Below are positions 1 through 8,702 of a DNA stretch of 64,000 bases, one piece after another. How positions within the stretch are numbered: the first letter of the stretch is position 1; each line of letters opens with the position of its first letter. The translations under genes were made by a program, and so were the position numbers. The DNA is taken from positions 248,001-312,000 of the forward strand of contig CANLBJ010000002.1 of NCBI GenBank assembly GCA_947488905.1. Direction: 5' to 3'. The stretch comes from Ulvibacter algarum (GTDB lineage: Bacteria > Bacteroidota > Bacteroidia > Flavobacteriales > Flavobacteriaceae). The notes beneath the pieces are model-generated. The model did no database searches. It was not told the origin of the DNA and saw only the letters and a program-made list of their open reading frames with translations.

Positions 1-81
1 TCAGACCATTTAAAAAGCTTTGTGATAAAAAGTTATCACGATATTGCTCAGACTTTTAAGTGTTCGTTATTAGTATTTTAG
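1..81 (+). CDS. Possible C-terminal end of an unidentified gene
   Basis: The + strand reading frame is open from base 1 to a TAG at 79-81, giving 26 residues. It could be the tail of a gene that begins before the window. I recognise no motif, and an open frame this short can arise by chance. From 82 to 354 I see no gene, RNA or clear hairpin. Confidence 0.25.
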   Translation, partial: SDHLKSFVIKSYHDIAQTFKCSLLVF

Positions 82-354
82 GGGGTAAATTAAAGTTTAA
101 ATTGTTAATAGATACTTAGGGGTTTTTATGAGGTGCTTTATTTGCAGAATAGGGTGTTGTTAGTATTAGGCTTACGCCAAAATGTGCTAGTTTCAATCAC
201 TTTAGTATTTTATTACTATGTTAAAATTGAAGATTAGTAATTTGGAATACTTTTTTTAAACGCCTTTGTTAAAATCAAGGTCATTAATAATGAAGAAACA
301 TTAAAAATAAATCTTCTGATGTATTAAAATCTAGGTTTTCTAAATTCTAAATTT

Positions 355-651
355 CTAATTAATTTCTTCAACAACATCTATACTCCACGCAGCTGCTTTT
401 TCTTTAAAAAGTGGTTTTGTTTTTGCCCATACACCTTTAAACAAGTCGCTGTGTCTGTAATTTTCTAGATCAGATTCATCTAGCCAATGACTGTGAGTAA
501 AAAAGATATTTGGATTTCGTTTATCTCTCCATAATTGTAAATGCTTACAACCTTCAAAACTTCTTATTTTATGTTTAACAAGTTCAAAATCTGCTAGAAA
601 GGTAGTTATGTTTTCTGGCTTAAATTCCATTTTTACTATACGGGTAAACAT
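355..651 (-). CDS. Antibiotic biosynthesis monooxygenase (ABM)-like small protein
   Basis: A 98-residue protein that resembles the ABM dimeric ferredoxin-like fold: an N-terminal strand (FTRIVKMEFKPENI), a helix, a central strand around HLQLWRDKRNPNIFF and a late WLDESDLENYRHSDLF segment typical of this family. Such proteins are small cytosolic oxygenases or stress-related proteins of unclear substrate. The length is normal for a single ABM domain. It lies 41 bases downstream of the SAM hydroxide adenosyltransferase-like gene on the same strand, so the two are probably cotranscribed. The family call is reasonably safe, but the enzymatic role is not known. Confidence 0.7.
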   Translation of the reverse strand: MFTRIVKMEFKPENITTFLADFELVKHKIRSFEGCKHLQLWRDKRNPNIFFTHSHWLDESDLENYRHSDLFKGVWAKTKPLFKEKAAAWSIDVVEEIN

Positions 652-692
652 AAGAGCGAGGTTTTAAATATTTAAAATTTCTGAAATGAAAA

Positions 693-1538
693 TTAAGAAT
701 TAGAAGCAGGTAAAAAATTAATAGTTACACTATCACGATACGCCAGGCCAAAAAGGGTAGAGGCACTACCCACAGTACTTGGGTTGCTTTTGTAAATAGC
801 AAGCTCTAGATATTCTGAGCTGTTCCAGAGTGCGATTTTTTTACCGTCTTCTTCTCGTTTCTCTTTTGGTTGTGTAAAATTAATGGCGTCACTATAATGA
901 GTGTGTATTTTTGAAAAAGTAGCGCGACGTGCAGTGATTTTAAAATCTCTCCCTTTGCCTACTTTTTCAAATAATGCCTTATTAATATTAGTAATAACGT
1001 TTCCGTAGTTATCAATATAAATAACGTTACCTATAATTTGTTTTCCATCACCTTGTATCACGGGGTTAAGACCGTTAAGTTGCTTAATCTCTTTTATTTG
1101 CTTACCTATCACCTCTAGGGTTCCACCTCGTGCAATATGGCAGGCTACTTTTACAAAGACATCTAGCACAGGAAAATTACTGATTATGTGGTCATGTATA
1201 TTGATCTCTACAATCTTTTCTGGAACAATCTCATTTGCTAGCATAGAGATAATACCATTATTTGCACAGATAAAATAATGACCATCAAGTAAAACAGCAA
1301 TATGTTTGTTTTCTGGGTTTAACTCGCTATCAATACCAATAAGATGTATGGTGCCAGGAGCAAAACTACGGTAGGCACTTTGTATAATATAAGCTGCTTC
1401 TGCCGTATGAAAAGGAGATACTGAGTGTGAGATGTCAACAATGCGTACCGTATCTAGCTCTGCATAAATAGCACCTTTTACAGCGCCAGCAAAGTGGTCT
1501 TTTTCTCCAAAATCTGTAGTTAATGTGATGATAGGCAT
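693..1538 (-). CDS. SAM hydroxide adenosyltransferase family protein (DUF62)
   Basis: A 281-residue protein of the DUF62 family, whose characterised members hydrolyse S-adenosylmethionine to adenosine and methionine and are related to fluorinases. The N-terminus carries the family signature LTTDFGEKDHFAGAVKG (residues 6-22), followed by HLIGIDSELNPENKH. The C-terminal domain has DNYGNVITNI, the expected D-x-x-GN-x-x-TN element, and NSSEYLELAIYKSNPS. The length matches the family. It faces away from phoH, with about 110 bases between the starts. The family is clear; the physiological role in this organism is inferred from homologues only. Confidence 0.88.
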   Translation of the reverse strand: MPIITLTTDFGEKDHFAGAVKGAIYAELDTVRIVDISHSVSPFHTAEAAYIIQSAYRSFAPGTIHLIGIDSELNPENKHIAVLLDGHYFICANNGIISMLANEIVPEKIVEINIHDHIISNFPVLDVFVKVACHIARGGTLEVIGKQIKEIKQLNGLNPVIQGDGKQIIGNVIYIDNYGNVITNINKALFEKVGKGRDFKITARRATFSKIHTHYSDAINFTQPKEKREEDGKKIALWNSSEYLELAIYKSNPSTVGSASTLFGLAYRDSVTINFLPASNS

Positions 1539-1648
1539 AGTAAAACTGTTGATACTTTGTTAACAATATCTACTACAAAAATAAGGCACTTTTTGCATTG
1601 TAAAAACTATATTTACAATAGCTATTAATTGTTATAAACAAACTGCTT

Positions 1649-2605
1649 TTGAACGAACTCATCTTAGAACTAACAGATATAAGCCCAAAAGATTTTTTTG
1701 GGGATCAAAGTGCAAACATTGCATTAATAAAAAAATATTTCCCGAAACTTAAAATTGTTGCTCGCGGTAGTAAAATTAAGGCATATGGAGATCAAGAGAT
1801 ACTTGAAGAGTTTGATAGGCGGATGGCGATGCTTTTTGAGCATTACGGAAAGTATAATAAGCTTGACGAGAATGTGATAGAACGCGTTTTTTTAAGTAAT
1901 AGTAAGGCAGATTATGAGACTCCTATGAGTAGTAATGATATACTTGTGCACGGGGTGAGTGGTAAAATAATAAAGCCACAAACTGCTAACCAGCGTAAGC
2001 TTGTTGCTCTAGCAAAAAGTAATGATATGGTTTTTGCTGTAGGGCCCGCAGGAACTGGAAAAACATATACGGGAGTAGCACTTGCTGTAAAAGCACTAAA
2101 AGAAAAACAAGTAAAAAGAATAATACTTACAAGACCAGCGGTAGAAGCTGGGGAGAATCTTGGTTTTTTACCTGGAGATTTAAAAGAAAAGCTAGATCCA
2201 TATATGCAGCCATTGTATGATGGTTTGCGAGATATGATACCAGCAGAAAAGCTTGAACAATTAATAGATAACGGTACTATCCAGATTGCTCCACTTGCTT
2301 TTATGAGAGGTAGGACATTAGATAATGCTTTTGTTATTCTAGATGAAGCTCAAAACACAACACACGCCCAGATGAAAATGTTTTTAACTCGTATGGGTAA
2401 AAACGCTAAGTTTATGATAACGGGTGACCCTGGTCAAATAGATTTACCTCGTCGCGTTATTTCTGGTTTAAAAGAAGCACTACTGGTTTTAAAAGATGTA
2501 GAAGGAGTTGGTATTATCTTTTTAGATGATAAAGATGTAATACGCCATAAACTAGTAAAAGCAGTAATTAAAGCATATAAAAGTATTGAAAATTTAGATT
2601 CTTAA
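1649..2605 (+). CDS. PhoH family ATPase
   Basis: A 318-residue cytosolic PhoH-like P-loop ATPase. Walker A is GPAGTGKT (residues 132-139) and Walker B is FVILDEAQN (about 228-236). GDPGQIDLPR, a PhoH-family motif, follows near residue 270. An N-terminal domain of about 100 residues precedes the ATPase, as is usual in long PhoH/YbeZ proteins, which are linked to RNA metabolism and ribosome maturation. The start is TTG; no in-frame ATG gives the conserved N-terminus, so the TTG is plausible. purC follows 56 bases downstream and may be cotranscribed. Confidence 0.93.
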   Translation: MNELILELTDISPKDFFGDQSANIALIKKYFPKLKIVARGSKIKAYGDQEILEEFDRRMAMLFEHYGKYNKLDENVIERVFLSNSKADYETPMSSNDILVHGVSGKIIKPQTANQRKLVALAKSNDMVFAVGPAGTGKTYTGVALAVKALKEKQVKRIILTRPAVEAGENLGFLPGDLKEKLDPYMQPLYDGLRDMIPAEKLEQLIDNGTIQIAPLAFMRGRTLDNAFVILDEAQNTTHAQMKMFLTRMGKNAKFMITGDPGQIDLPRRVISGLKEALLVLKDVEGVGIIFLDDKDVIRHKLVKAVIKAYKSIENLDS

Positions 2606-2661
2606 AATAGATGATAATCTAAGGAGTCGAGAAACAATAAGATTAAAATTAAAATATTAGT

Positions 2662-3612
2662 ATGAGTAAAACCATTATAAAAACAGATTTCAATTTTCCT
2701 GGACAGAAACAAGTTTATCACGGTAAAGTACGTTCTGTATACACATTACAAGATGATATTTTATTAATGGTAGCCACAGATAGGTTAAGCGCCTTTGATG
2801 TTGTGATGCCTAAGGGAATACCTTATAAAGGGCAAATTTTAAACCAGATTGCAACAAAAATGATGCGTGACACAGAAGATCTGGTGCCTAACTGGCTTAT
2901 CGCCACACCAGACGCAAATGTTGCTATAGGTCACGCTTGTGAGCCATTTAAAGTAGAAATGGTGATAAGAGGTTATATGAGTGGTCACGCGGCTAGAGAG
3001 TATAAAGCAGGCAGAAGAATGCTTTGTGGAGTTGCGATGCCAGAAGGGATGAAAGAGAATGATAAATTTCCTTCGCCAATTATCACGCCAGCGACTAAAG
3101 CAGAGATGGGTGATCACGATGAGGATATCTCAAGAGAAGATATAATAAAAAGAGGTATTGTTTCTGAAGAAGATTATCTGGTTCTAGAAGACTACACTAG
3201 AAAGCTTTTTAAAAGAGGCTCAGAGATAGCAGACAGCCGTGGTCTTATTTTAGTAGACACGAAATATGAATTCGGAAAAACTAAAGACGGGAAAATTGTG
3301 CTAATTGATGAGATACATACGCCAGATTCTTCAAGATACTTTTATAAAGAAGGCTATGAAGAAAGACAAAAGGCAGGAGAAGCTCAAAAACAATTGTCTA
3401 AAGAGTTTGTGAGACAATGGCTCATACAAAACAACTTTCAAGGACTAGAAGGACAAACCGTACCAGAAATGTCTGACGATTATATTACCACAGTATCTGA
3501 TCGCTACATTGAACTTTATGAAAACATAACAGGAGACACTTTTGTCAAAGCAGATGTTGCTAATATTGAAAAACGTATTACAGATAATATTGCTGAGTAT
3601 TTTAAGAAATAA
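2662..3612 (+). CDS. purC: Phosphoribosylaminoimidazole-succinocarboxamide synthase
   Basis: This 316-residue enzyme joins CAIR and aspartate with ATP to form SAICAR in de novo purine synthesis. Recognisable elements are [10 protein letters not shown] and [16 protein letters not shown] near the N-terminus, the substrate-binding segment [11 protein letters not shown], and the C-terminal VDTKYEFG and [14 protein letters not shown] motifs. At about 316 residues it is the longer form, similar in length to the yeast Ade1-type enzyme rather than the roughly 240-residue E. coli form. An intrinsic terminator follows immediately. A second purine gene, purA, lies elsewhere in the window but not in the same operon. 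Confidence 0.97.
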   Translation: MSKTIIKTDFNFPGQKQVYHGKVRSVYTLQDDILLMVATDRLSAFDVVMPKGIPYKGQILNQIATKMMRDTEDLVPNWLIATPDANVAIGHACEPFKVEMVIRGYMSGHAAREYKAGRRMLCGVAMPEGMKENDKFPSPIITPATKAEMGDHDEDISREDIIKRGIVSEEDYLVLEDYTRKLFKRGSEIADSRGLILVDTKYEFGKTKDGKIVLIDEIHTPDSSRYFYKEGYEERQKAGEAQKQLSKEFVRQWLIQNNFQGLEGQTVPEMSDDYITTVSDRYIELYENITGDTFVKADVANIEKRITDNIAEYFKK

Positions 3613-3634
3613 GTTTACTTATAAAGGTAAATCA

Positions 3635-3668
3635 CCTCTTGTTTCTTAATTGAAGCAAGAGGTTTTTT
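3635..3668 (+). terminator. Intrinsic terminator after purC
   Basis: An 11-bp stem (CCTCTTGTTTC with GAAGCAAGAGG, one G-U pair) with a 6-base loop is followed by six T. It begins 23 bases after the purC stop. Confidence 0.88.
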
Positions 3669-3740
3669 ATTTTAAAAAAAATATTAGATAGATATTTTTT
3701 TAGGTTTAAGTATTAAAGGATTTTAATTAAATATAACCCA

Positions 3741-3780
3741 ATAAAAAAAAGGTATCCAATATGGATACCTTTTTTTTATT
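3741..3780. terminator. Bidirectional terminator between purC and the DUF349 gene
   Basis: The 7-bp stem GGTATCC/GGATACC at 3751-3769 is flanked by a run of A on the left and a run of T on the right. It can therefore terminate in both directions and chiefly ends the minus-strand DUF349 transcript. Confidence 0.85.
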
Positions 3781-3802
3781 AAGAATAGGCAAGAGGCACT
3801 AT

Positions 3803-5857
3803 TTATGCTTCTGCGCTTGGCTCTTCACCACTTTCTTCTGTATTCTCTACTACTGGTTCTGGCTTAGGCTTACACATGTTTCTCAACTTTGTAAGCTTAG
3901 ATTTCCATAATGCATTTTCTTCTTTATGTCTTGCGATGTTTTTATGTACATCTTTTACTAAAGGGTTATCATCTGCAACGTGCTTGAAAAACTCTAAGTT
4001 GTTTTGTAGTTGTAACATCTCGTTACGCGTTTCTTCTACCTTTTTCGTTAAGAAAAACTCTTCGTTACGAAGGGCACGACTATCATCTTGTGCTAATATA
4101 GTGCTAATGCGATTCTCATATTTGATCATCTCCATTTCTTTCTTGTCCATGTCAAGCTGACCAAAAAGAGCATCAATAGCCTCATTAAATTTCTGGTCTA
4201 TGCCTTTACTTTTATATGGTACGCGGCCTATTTTTTTCCATTCGCTTACTTTATCCATTATTAAAGCAAGATCTTCTTTTTGATCACCACCTAGCTTTAA
4301 AGATTTTAAGCTATCTAAAGCAATTTTTTTAGCTTCAAGATTTTCAACTTCTCCCGCTTGAGCTTCATCTTTTTTAGAGTTAATGCGATCAAAGAAATGA
4401 TTACAAGCAGCTCTAAATTTTTTCCAGATTTTATCACTGTCTTTTCTAGGTACGTGACCTATACTTTTCCAGTCGCTCTGTATTTTTTTCATTAGGCTAA
4501 TAGTAGCCTGAACGTCTTCATTGTCTTTATTAGCTTCTGCAATAGCAATTAACTCTTTCTTCTTGTCTAAGTTAGTGTATTGCTCATCTTTTTGTGACTT
4601 GTAAAATTCGTTTTTAGCACGGTTAAATTCACGTGTTGCGTTTTTAAACTCGCTCCAAACTTTTTTATCATCACTTTTTGGAACTCTTCCAGATTTAAAG
4701 AATTGTTCTCTTAAAGCTTCAATTTCTTTAATTCCGTTTTGCCAATCTTTATGGCTCTTTGCTCCTCTAGCAACAACTTCATTAATTTGCTCAATAAGTG
4801 CTCTTTTCTTTTCTAGATTTACAACATATACCTTTTCTTTTTCTGCTTCTAGGGCATCTTTCTTGTCGTGAACAATCTTTGTATACACAGAAAACTCGTC
4901 CCAAACTTTATCGCTGTATTCTCTAGAGACAGGTCCTGTCTCGTCTTTCCAGATTCTATGTAGTTGTTGTAATTCTCTAAATGCTTTAGGCACATTATCT
5001 AGCTTAGCTAGTTCTTGTGCGCGAAGTATAATTTTTAATTTCTTGTCTAAATTAAATTTATGGTCAAGGTCTCTTGTTTCTCTATCAAGATCCATAAGCC
5101 CATAATAGGTATCTCTATGGTGTTTGTAGTTGTTCCAGACAATGTTATAGGCGTCTCTAGGTATGTGTCCTATCTCGTTCCATTGGTCTTGTAAAGATCT
5201 AAATGTATTGTAGTTTTGTCTTACAGATTGACCATTATCAAAGAGTGACTTTAATTCTTCTACAATAGCTTCTCTTTTTACAAGATTATTTTCTTGTTCT
5301 TTCTTTAAAGAAGAGTAAAATGCTTTTTGTTCTTTTCTGTAAGCACCATACAAGCCATTAAATTCCTTTTTTAAAGAAGAGTTATGGTAAAAATCTATAA
5401 TGTTTCCGCCTTCTGCTAAAAAAGTTTCTTTCACTTTTGCGGTTTCGGCATTAAACTGGTCGTTAAACTCATTTTTAATTTCCTCAACTTGATTCTTAAT
5501 TTTCTTAAAAGAATGATTTTCTATTAAAGCTCCTAGGTGCTTTACTAGTTGTTGTTGATCTAGGCTAGAGTAGTCTACTTCTTCAATAGGTGTGTCGTTT
5601 TCTTCTTCATCTTCAGCTTCTTCGACTTCTTCTATTTCTTCATCCTCGTCCTCTTCATTAGCATTAACCGTTGCTGCTGGAGCTTCTGCGGCTGGTGTAG
5701 CTTCTTCTGTGGTAGCTGCTGTTTCTTCAACGGCAGGAGTTTCAACTTCAGATATTTCCGAAGCAGGTGTTGTAACTACCTCCTCAGTTTTTGGAGTTGC
5801 TGTTTCAGGATTGATCTTTTCTTCTAGATTTTTGTTTTCTTCAGACATTTTTTTCAA
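3803..5857 (-). CDS. DUF349 repeat protein with acidic N-terminus
   Basis: A 684-residue highly charged protein. The first 100 or so residues are low complexity, rich in Glu, Ala, Thr and Val. Five DUF349 repeats follow, each with the pattern W/x-x-IG-x-(V/I)P-(R/K) and then a W-x-x-(F/Y) some 10 residues later (for example WKSIGHVPRKDSDKIW). The repeats are predicted helical bundles. A short acidic tail ends the protein. DUF349 proteins are common in Bacteroidetes and Actinobacteria and their role is not established. ATG codons at 5857 and 5848 (MKKMSEEN) are both possible starts. No signal peptide is seen. Confidence 0.85.
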   Translation of the reverse strand: MKKMSEENKNLEEKINPETATPKTEEVVTTPASEISEVETPAVEETAATTEEATPAAEAPAATVNANEEDEDEEIEEVEEAEDEEENDTPIEEVDYSSLDQQQLVKHLGALIENHSFKKIKNQVEEIKNEFNDQFNAETAKVKETFLAEGGNIIDFYHNSSLKKEFNGLYGAYRKEQKAFYSSLKKEQENNLVKREAIVEELKSLFDNGQSVRQNYNTFRSLQDQWNEIGHIPRDAYNIVWNNYKHHRDTYYGLMDLDRETRDLDHKFNLDKKLKIILRAQELAKLDNVPKAFRELQQLHRIWKDETGPVSREYSDKVWDEFSVYTKIVHDKKDALEAEKEKVYVVNLEKKRALIEQINEVVARGAKSHKDWQNGIKEIEALREQFFKSGRVPKSDDKKVWSEFKNATREFNRAKNEFYKSQKDEQYTNLDKKKELIAIAEANKDNEDVQATISLMKKIQSDWKSIGHVPRKDSDKIWKKFRAACNHFFDRINSKKDEAQAGEVENLEAKKIALDSLKSLKLGGDQKEDLALIMDKVSEWKKIGRVPYKSKGIDQKFNEAIDALFGQLDMDKKEMEMIKYENRISTILAQDDSRALRNEEFFLTKKVEETRNEMLQLQNNLEFFKHVADDNPLVKDVHKNIARHKEENALWKSKLTKLRNMCKPKPEPVVENTEESGEEPSAEA

Positions 5858-5936
5858 TGTTAAGGGTCTATAATTAGAGGTGGCGAAGATACTAACAACC
5901 TAAGAGAACACAAAGGTATATTAGTGATTAAACAAA

Positions 5937-6671
5937 CTACCTTTGCCAGATGTGCCAAGACTTGTCTGCTTGGTTGCGTAACATTTTGAGACCGTTACAG
6001 ACTCTAGCGCCGTTTGCAAATCCTCTTTTAAGAAATTCTGTCTGGCTGGGGTTGTATATTAAATCTATTAAAACGTGATCAGAATTGATCTCGCTATATG
6101 GGATACTTGGGCAAGATTTTGGGTCTATAGCTGAGCCTAATGGTGTGCAATTAATAATTAAATAATGATTTGCCATTATTCTAGAAGTGAGGTTTTGGTA
6201 TGTATAAATATCGCCAACTCCATTCCGGGAAACAAATTTATAGTCAAACCCCATAGTTTTAAGTACGTATGCAATGGCCTTAGAAGCTCCTCCTGTACCT
6301 AAAATGAGTGCCGTTTTATTTTTGAGTGGTAAGAAGTCTGTTAATGTTTTTGCAAAGCCATAATCGTCTGTATTATAGCCAATTAATTTTTGAGTTGGAG
6401 TTATTTTTATTGTATTTACTGCCCCTATTAGTTTTGCTTCATTATCTATCCTATCTAAAAAAGGCATAACGGCTTCTTTATATGGAGCGGTTACATTAAT
6501 GCCTTTAGAGTCTAATCTCCTTTTTTCTAAAAACTCTTCTAATAGATCTGGAGATTCAATTTCAAAATTCTCGTAGGTATCATTACGCTCTTCTTTCTCA
6601 AACTTTTTTCTGAAATATTCTTCAGAGAAAGTATGCTTTAATGTTTTACCAATAAGACCGTATTTAGCCAT
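5937..6671 (-). CDS. aroE: Shikimate dehydrogenase
   Basis: This 244-residue NADPH-dependent enzyme reduces 3-dehydroshikimate in aromatic amino acid synthesis. The substrate-site residues fall at the expected positions: Lys65 in NVTAPYK, Asn86 in GAVNT and Asp102 in GYNTDD. The nucleotide-binding loop is LILGTGGASKA (about 122-132). It is slightly shorter than E. coli AroE (about 272 residues), as is common for Bacteroidetes forms. Its start overlaps the end of the upstream DUF368 gene by 8 bases, so translation is probably coupled. Confidence 0.95.
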   Translation of the reverse strand: MAKYGLIGKTLKHTFSEEYFRKKFEKEERNDTYENFEIESPDLLEEFLEKRRLDSKGINVTAPYKEAVMPFLDRIDNEAKLIGAVNTIKITPTQKLIGYNTDDYGFAKTLTDFLPLKNKTALILGTGGASKAIAYVLKTMGFDYKFVSRNGVGDIYTYQNLTSRIMANHYLIINCTPLGSAIDPKSCPSIPYSEINSDHVLIDLIYNPSQTEFLKRGFANGARVCNGLKMLRNQADKSWHIWQR

Positions 6672-7689
6672 GTTTTTGCGAGATTTTTGTTTTTTGATAC
6701 CAGTCTAAACTTAAAACAATAAAGATACCAATAATAATAAAAAGGATTGCAAAGAAAACCTCTGTAGAGAACTGCTCAGGAAAATAGCGTTCGTATCCAG
6801 AAATAATTGCGCGTCCATTTGCATCTAGTTGCTTTTCTCCAGTAGGTGATAGAACAAAAAGTTTTTCTTTCCAGGGCCATACTACTCCTAAAGATCCGGC
6901 TATAAAACCAATAATAACTGCATACGTTGCAGATTTGTACTTTTTTATAACATAGCCTAATAAATGTGATAAAGAGACTAACCCCACAAGTGACCCTAGT
7001 GAAAACATGGCAATGACTTTAAGAAGCCTAATACGTTCTTGATTGTCTGTAAAACTAAAATCCCACTGAAAGATATCTATAATAGTATCTGATAATGCAT
7101 TTACAGAATCTACTAATAGTAGCACATAATTGCCCAATAGAATAAGAATAAATGATCCAGAGAGCCCAGGTAACGTCATACCGCTAACACCAATAATACC
7201 ACAGAAAAAAACAAAAATAAGATTGTCATTTTCTTTTGCTGGCTCTAAAAAGCTAATACTAATACCTGCGATAATACCTAGTAGGAGGTAGGCTACGTAT
7301 TTTCTGTTCCATTCTCCAAAGTCTTTAGCGATGTAATATATAGAGCCTAAAATCATCCCAAAAAAAGCACTCCACACATATAATTCGTAATGAATTATGA
7401 GATAGTCTAAGATTTTTGAAACACTAAAATAGCTGATGATCATTCCTAGAATAAGTAGCCCTAAGAAGGGACCATTTATATACATCCAGAAACTTTTAAA
7501 TCTTCCATGTAAAAGGAGACCAAATGCTTTTTTATTTATATGTTGTAGAGAATAGATAAACTCTTCATAAAAGCCAGCAACAAATGCAACCACACCACCA
7601 GAAACCCCAGGAACTTTATTTGCAGCTCCCATGGCAAGACCTTTAAGTACCAGCCAGAGTTTGTCAGATGTGGATCTTTCTCCGTGCAT
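6664..7689 (-). CDS. DUF368 integral membrane protein (copy 1)
   Basis: A 341-residue polytopic membrane protein with the DUF368 hallmark near the N-terminus (GLAMGAANKVPGVSGGVVAF) and a second internal GVSGMTLPGLSGSFILILLG that resembles it. This suggests internal duplication of a re-entrant or substrate-binding element. Some bacterial DUF368 proteins have been implicated in undecaprenyl phosphate recycling across the membrane; that role is inferred here. It is the second of two adjacent paralogues on the same strand, with one base between them. Both share a WPWKE motif in the C-terminal third. Confidence 0.9.
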   Translation of the reverse strand: MHGERSTSDKLWLVLKGLAMGAANKVPGVSGGVVAFVAGFYEEFIYSLQHINKKAFGLLLHGRFKSFWMYINGPFLGLLILGMIISYFSVSKILDYLIIHYELYVWSAFFGMILGSIYYIAKDFGEWNRKYVAYLLLGIIAGISISFLEPAKENDNLIFVFFCGIIGVSGMTLPGLSGSFILILLGNYVLLLVDSVNALSDTIIDIFQWDFSFTDNQERIRLLKVIAMFSLGSLVGLVSLSHLLGYVIKKYKSATYAVIIGFIAGSLGVVWPWKEKLFVLSPTGEKQLDANGRAIISGYERYFPEQFSTEVFFAILFIIIGIFIVLSLDWYQKTKISQKHG

Positions 7690-7690
7690 A

Positions 7691-8674
7691 TTATGCGTTA
7701 TCTATGCGGTTCTTTTTTGAGTTTGCAAATCTTTCCATTAAAAAGATGACTAAAAAGCCAACTATAGCCATAGCTATGGCAAGTACTATTTGTGCATCTC
7801 CATCAAAACTATTAGGCAAGATGCTTTTATCTAAAAATGTTACTTGTTCTCCATGACTGTTTATTCTAGTAGAGAGTACTTCTTTCCAGGGCCATATTTT
7901 GTTTAATGCACCAATCATAAAACCAGTTAAAATGGCGAGGATTAAATTTTTATGATGTTTAAAAAGCCAATTAAGCGCTCCAGAAAATACTTTTAAACCT
8001 GCAATCGCACCAGCTGCAAAAACTAACAATTTAAGAAATGCTCCAGAAAAAACTTCCCAGTTTAAAGTAGTAGCACCTTCAACTAAGCCAGATAATATTC
8101 CTAAAACACCTGTATATGCACCTAGGAGTAATAAAATAAATGCACCAGAGATTCCTGGTAGAATCATAGCAATAATGGCAATAAAACCTGCTACAAATAA
8201 AAACCAAATACTATCTGGTGATCCTAAAGGTTCTGCGATAGTTATATAATAAGAAAAAGCAGTAGCGAGAATGGTTGCTATTATTACTTTAAAGTTCCAG
8301 GATGTTATTTGTTTTCCTACAAAAAGGATACTAGCTATAACAAGACCAAAAAAGAAAGACCATACTGCAATAGGTTGTTCTGCAAGTAAATAAGTAATCA
8401 CCTTTGCTAAGGATAGAACACTAATAAGCACTCCGCCAAAAAGTGCCACAAGAAAACCAATGTTATACTCTTTCCAAGCATTTGAAAAGCCTTGTTGTTT
8501 CCAGATTTTAAAGAAACCTAAATCTAATTTATGAATGGTCTCTATGAGTTCTTCATAAATACCAGAAATAAAAGCGATGGTTCCGCCAGAAACTCCGGGG
8601 ACAACATCTGCGGCTCCCATAGCGAGACCTTTAAATAAAACGGTGGCATATTGTACTAAACTTCTTGATGGCAT
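7691..8674 (-). CDS. DUF368 integral membrane protein (copy 2)
   Basis: A 327-residue polytopic membrane protein that is a diverged paralogue of its neighbour. It has GLAMGAADVVPGVSGGTIAF near the N-terminus and MILPGISGAFILLLLG in the middle, again two related Gly/Pro-rich elements, with a WPWKE near residue 263. The Asp in AADVVPG is the usual residue of this family; the neighbour has Asn at this place. The gene lies between the TPR gene (28 bases upstream) and DUF368 copy 1 (one base downstream) in a likely operon ending with aroE. A role in polyprenyl-phosphate translocation is possible by family analogy only. Confidence 0.9.
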   Translation of the reverse strand: MPSRSLVQYATVLFKGLAMGAADVVPGVSGGTIAFISGIYEELIETIHKLDLGFFKIWKQQGFSNAWKEYNIGFLVALFGGVLISVLSLAKVITYLLAEQPIAVWSFFFGLVIASILFVGKQITSWNFKVIIATILATAFSYYITIAEPLGSPDSIWFLFVAGFIAIIAMILPGISGAFILLLLGAYTGVLGILSGLVEGATTLNWEVFSGAFLKLLVFAAGAIAGLKVFSGALNWLFKHHKNLILAILTGFMIGALNKIWPWKEVLSTRINSHGEQVTFLDKSILPNSFDGDAQIVLAIAMAIVGFLVIFLMERFANSKKNRIDNA

Positions 8675-8702
8675 ATGTAACTTTTACCTCAAAAATACAA
8701 TA

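Noticed and set aside
1-354. Search for tRNA or regulatory RNA
   Set aside because: No cloverleaf or hairpin-plus-T-run was found; only a 26-codon open frame at the very edge.
5592-5873. Ser/Ala-rich reading frame on the + strand opposite the acidic N-terminus of the DUF349 protein
   Set aside because: It is the antisense of a low-complexity Glu/Ala/Thr tract, with no start context; a shadow frame.
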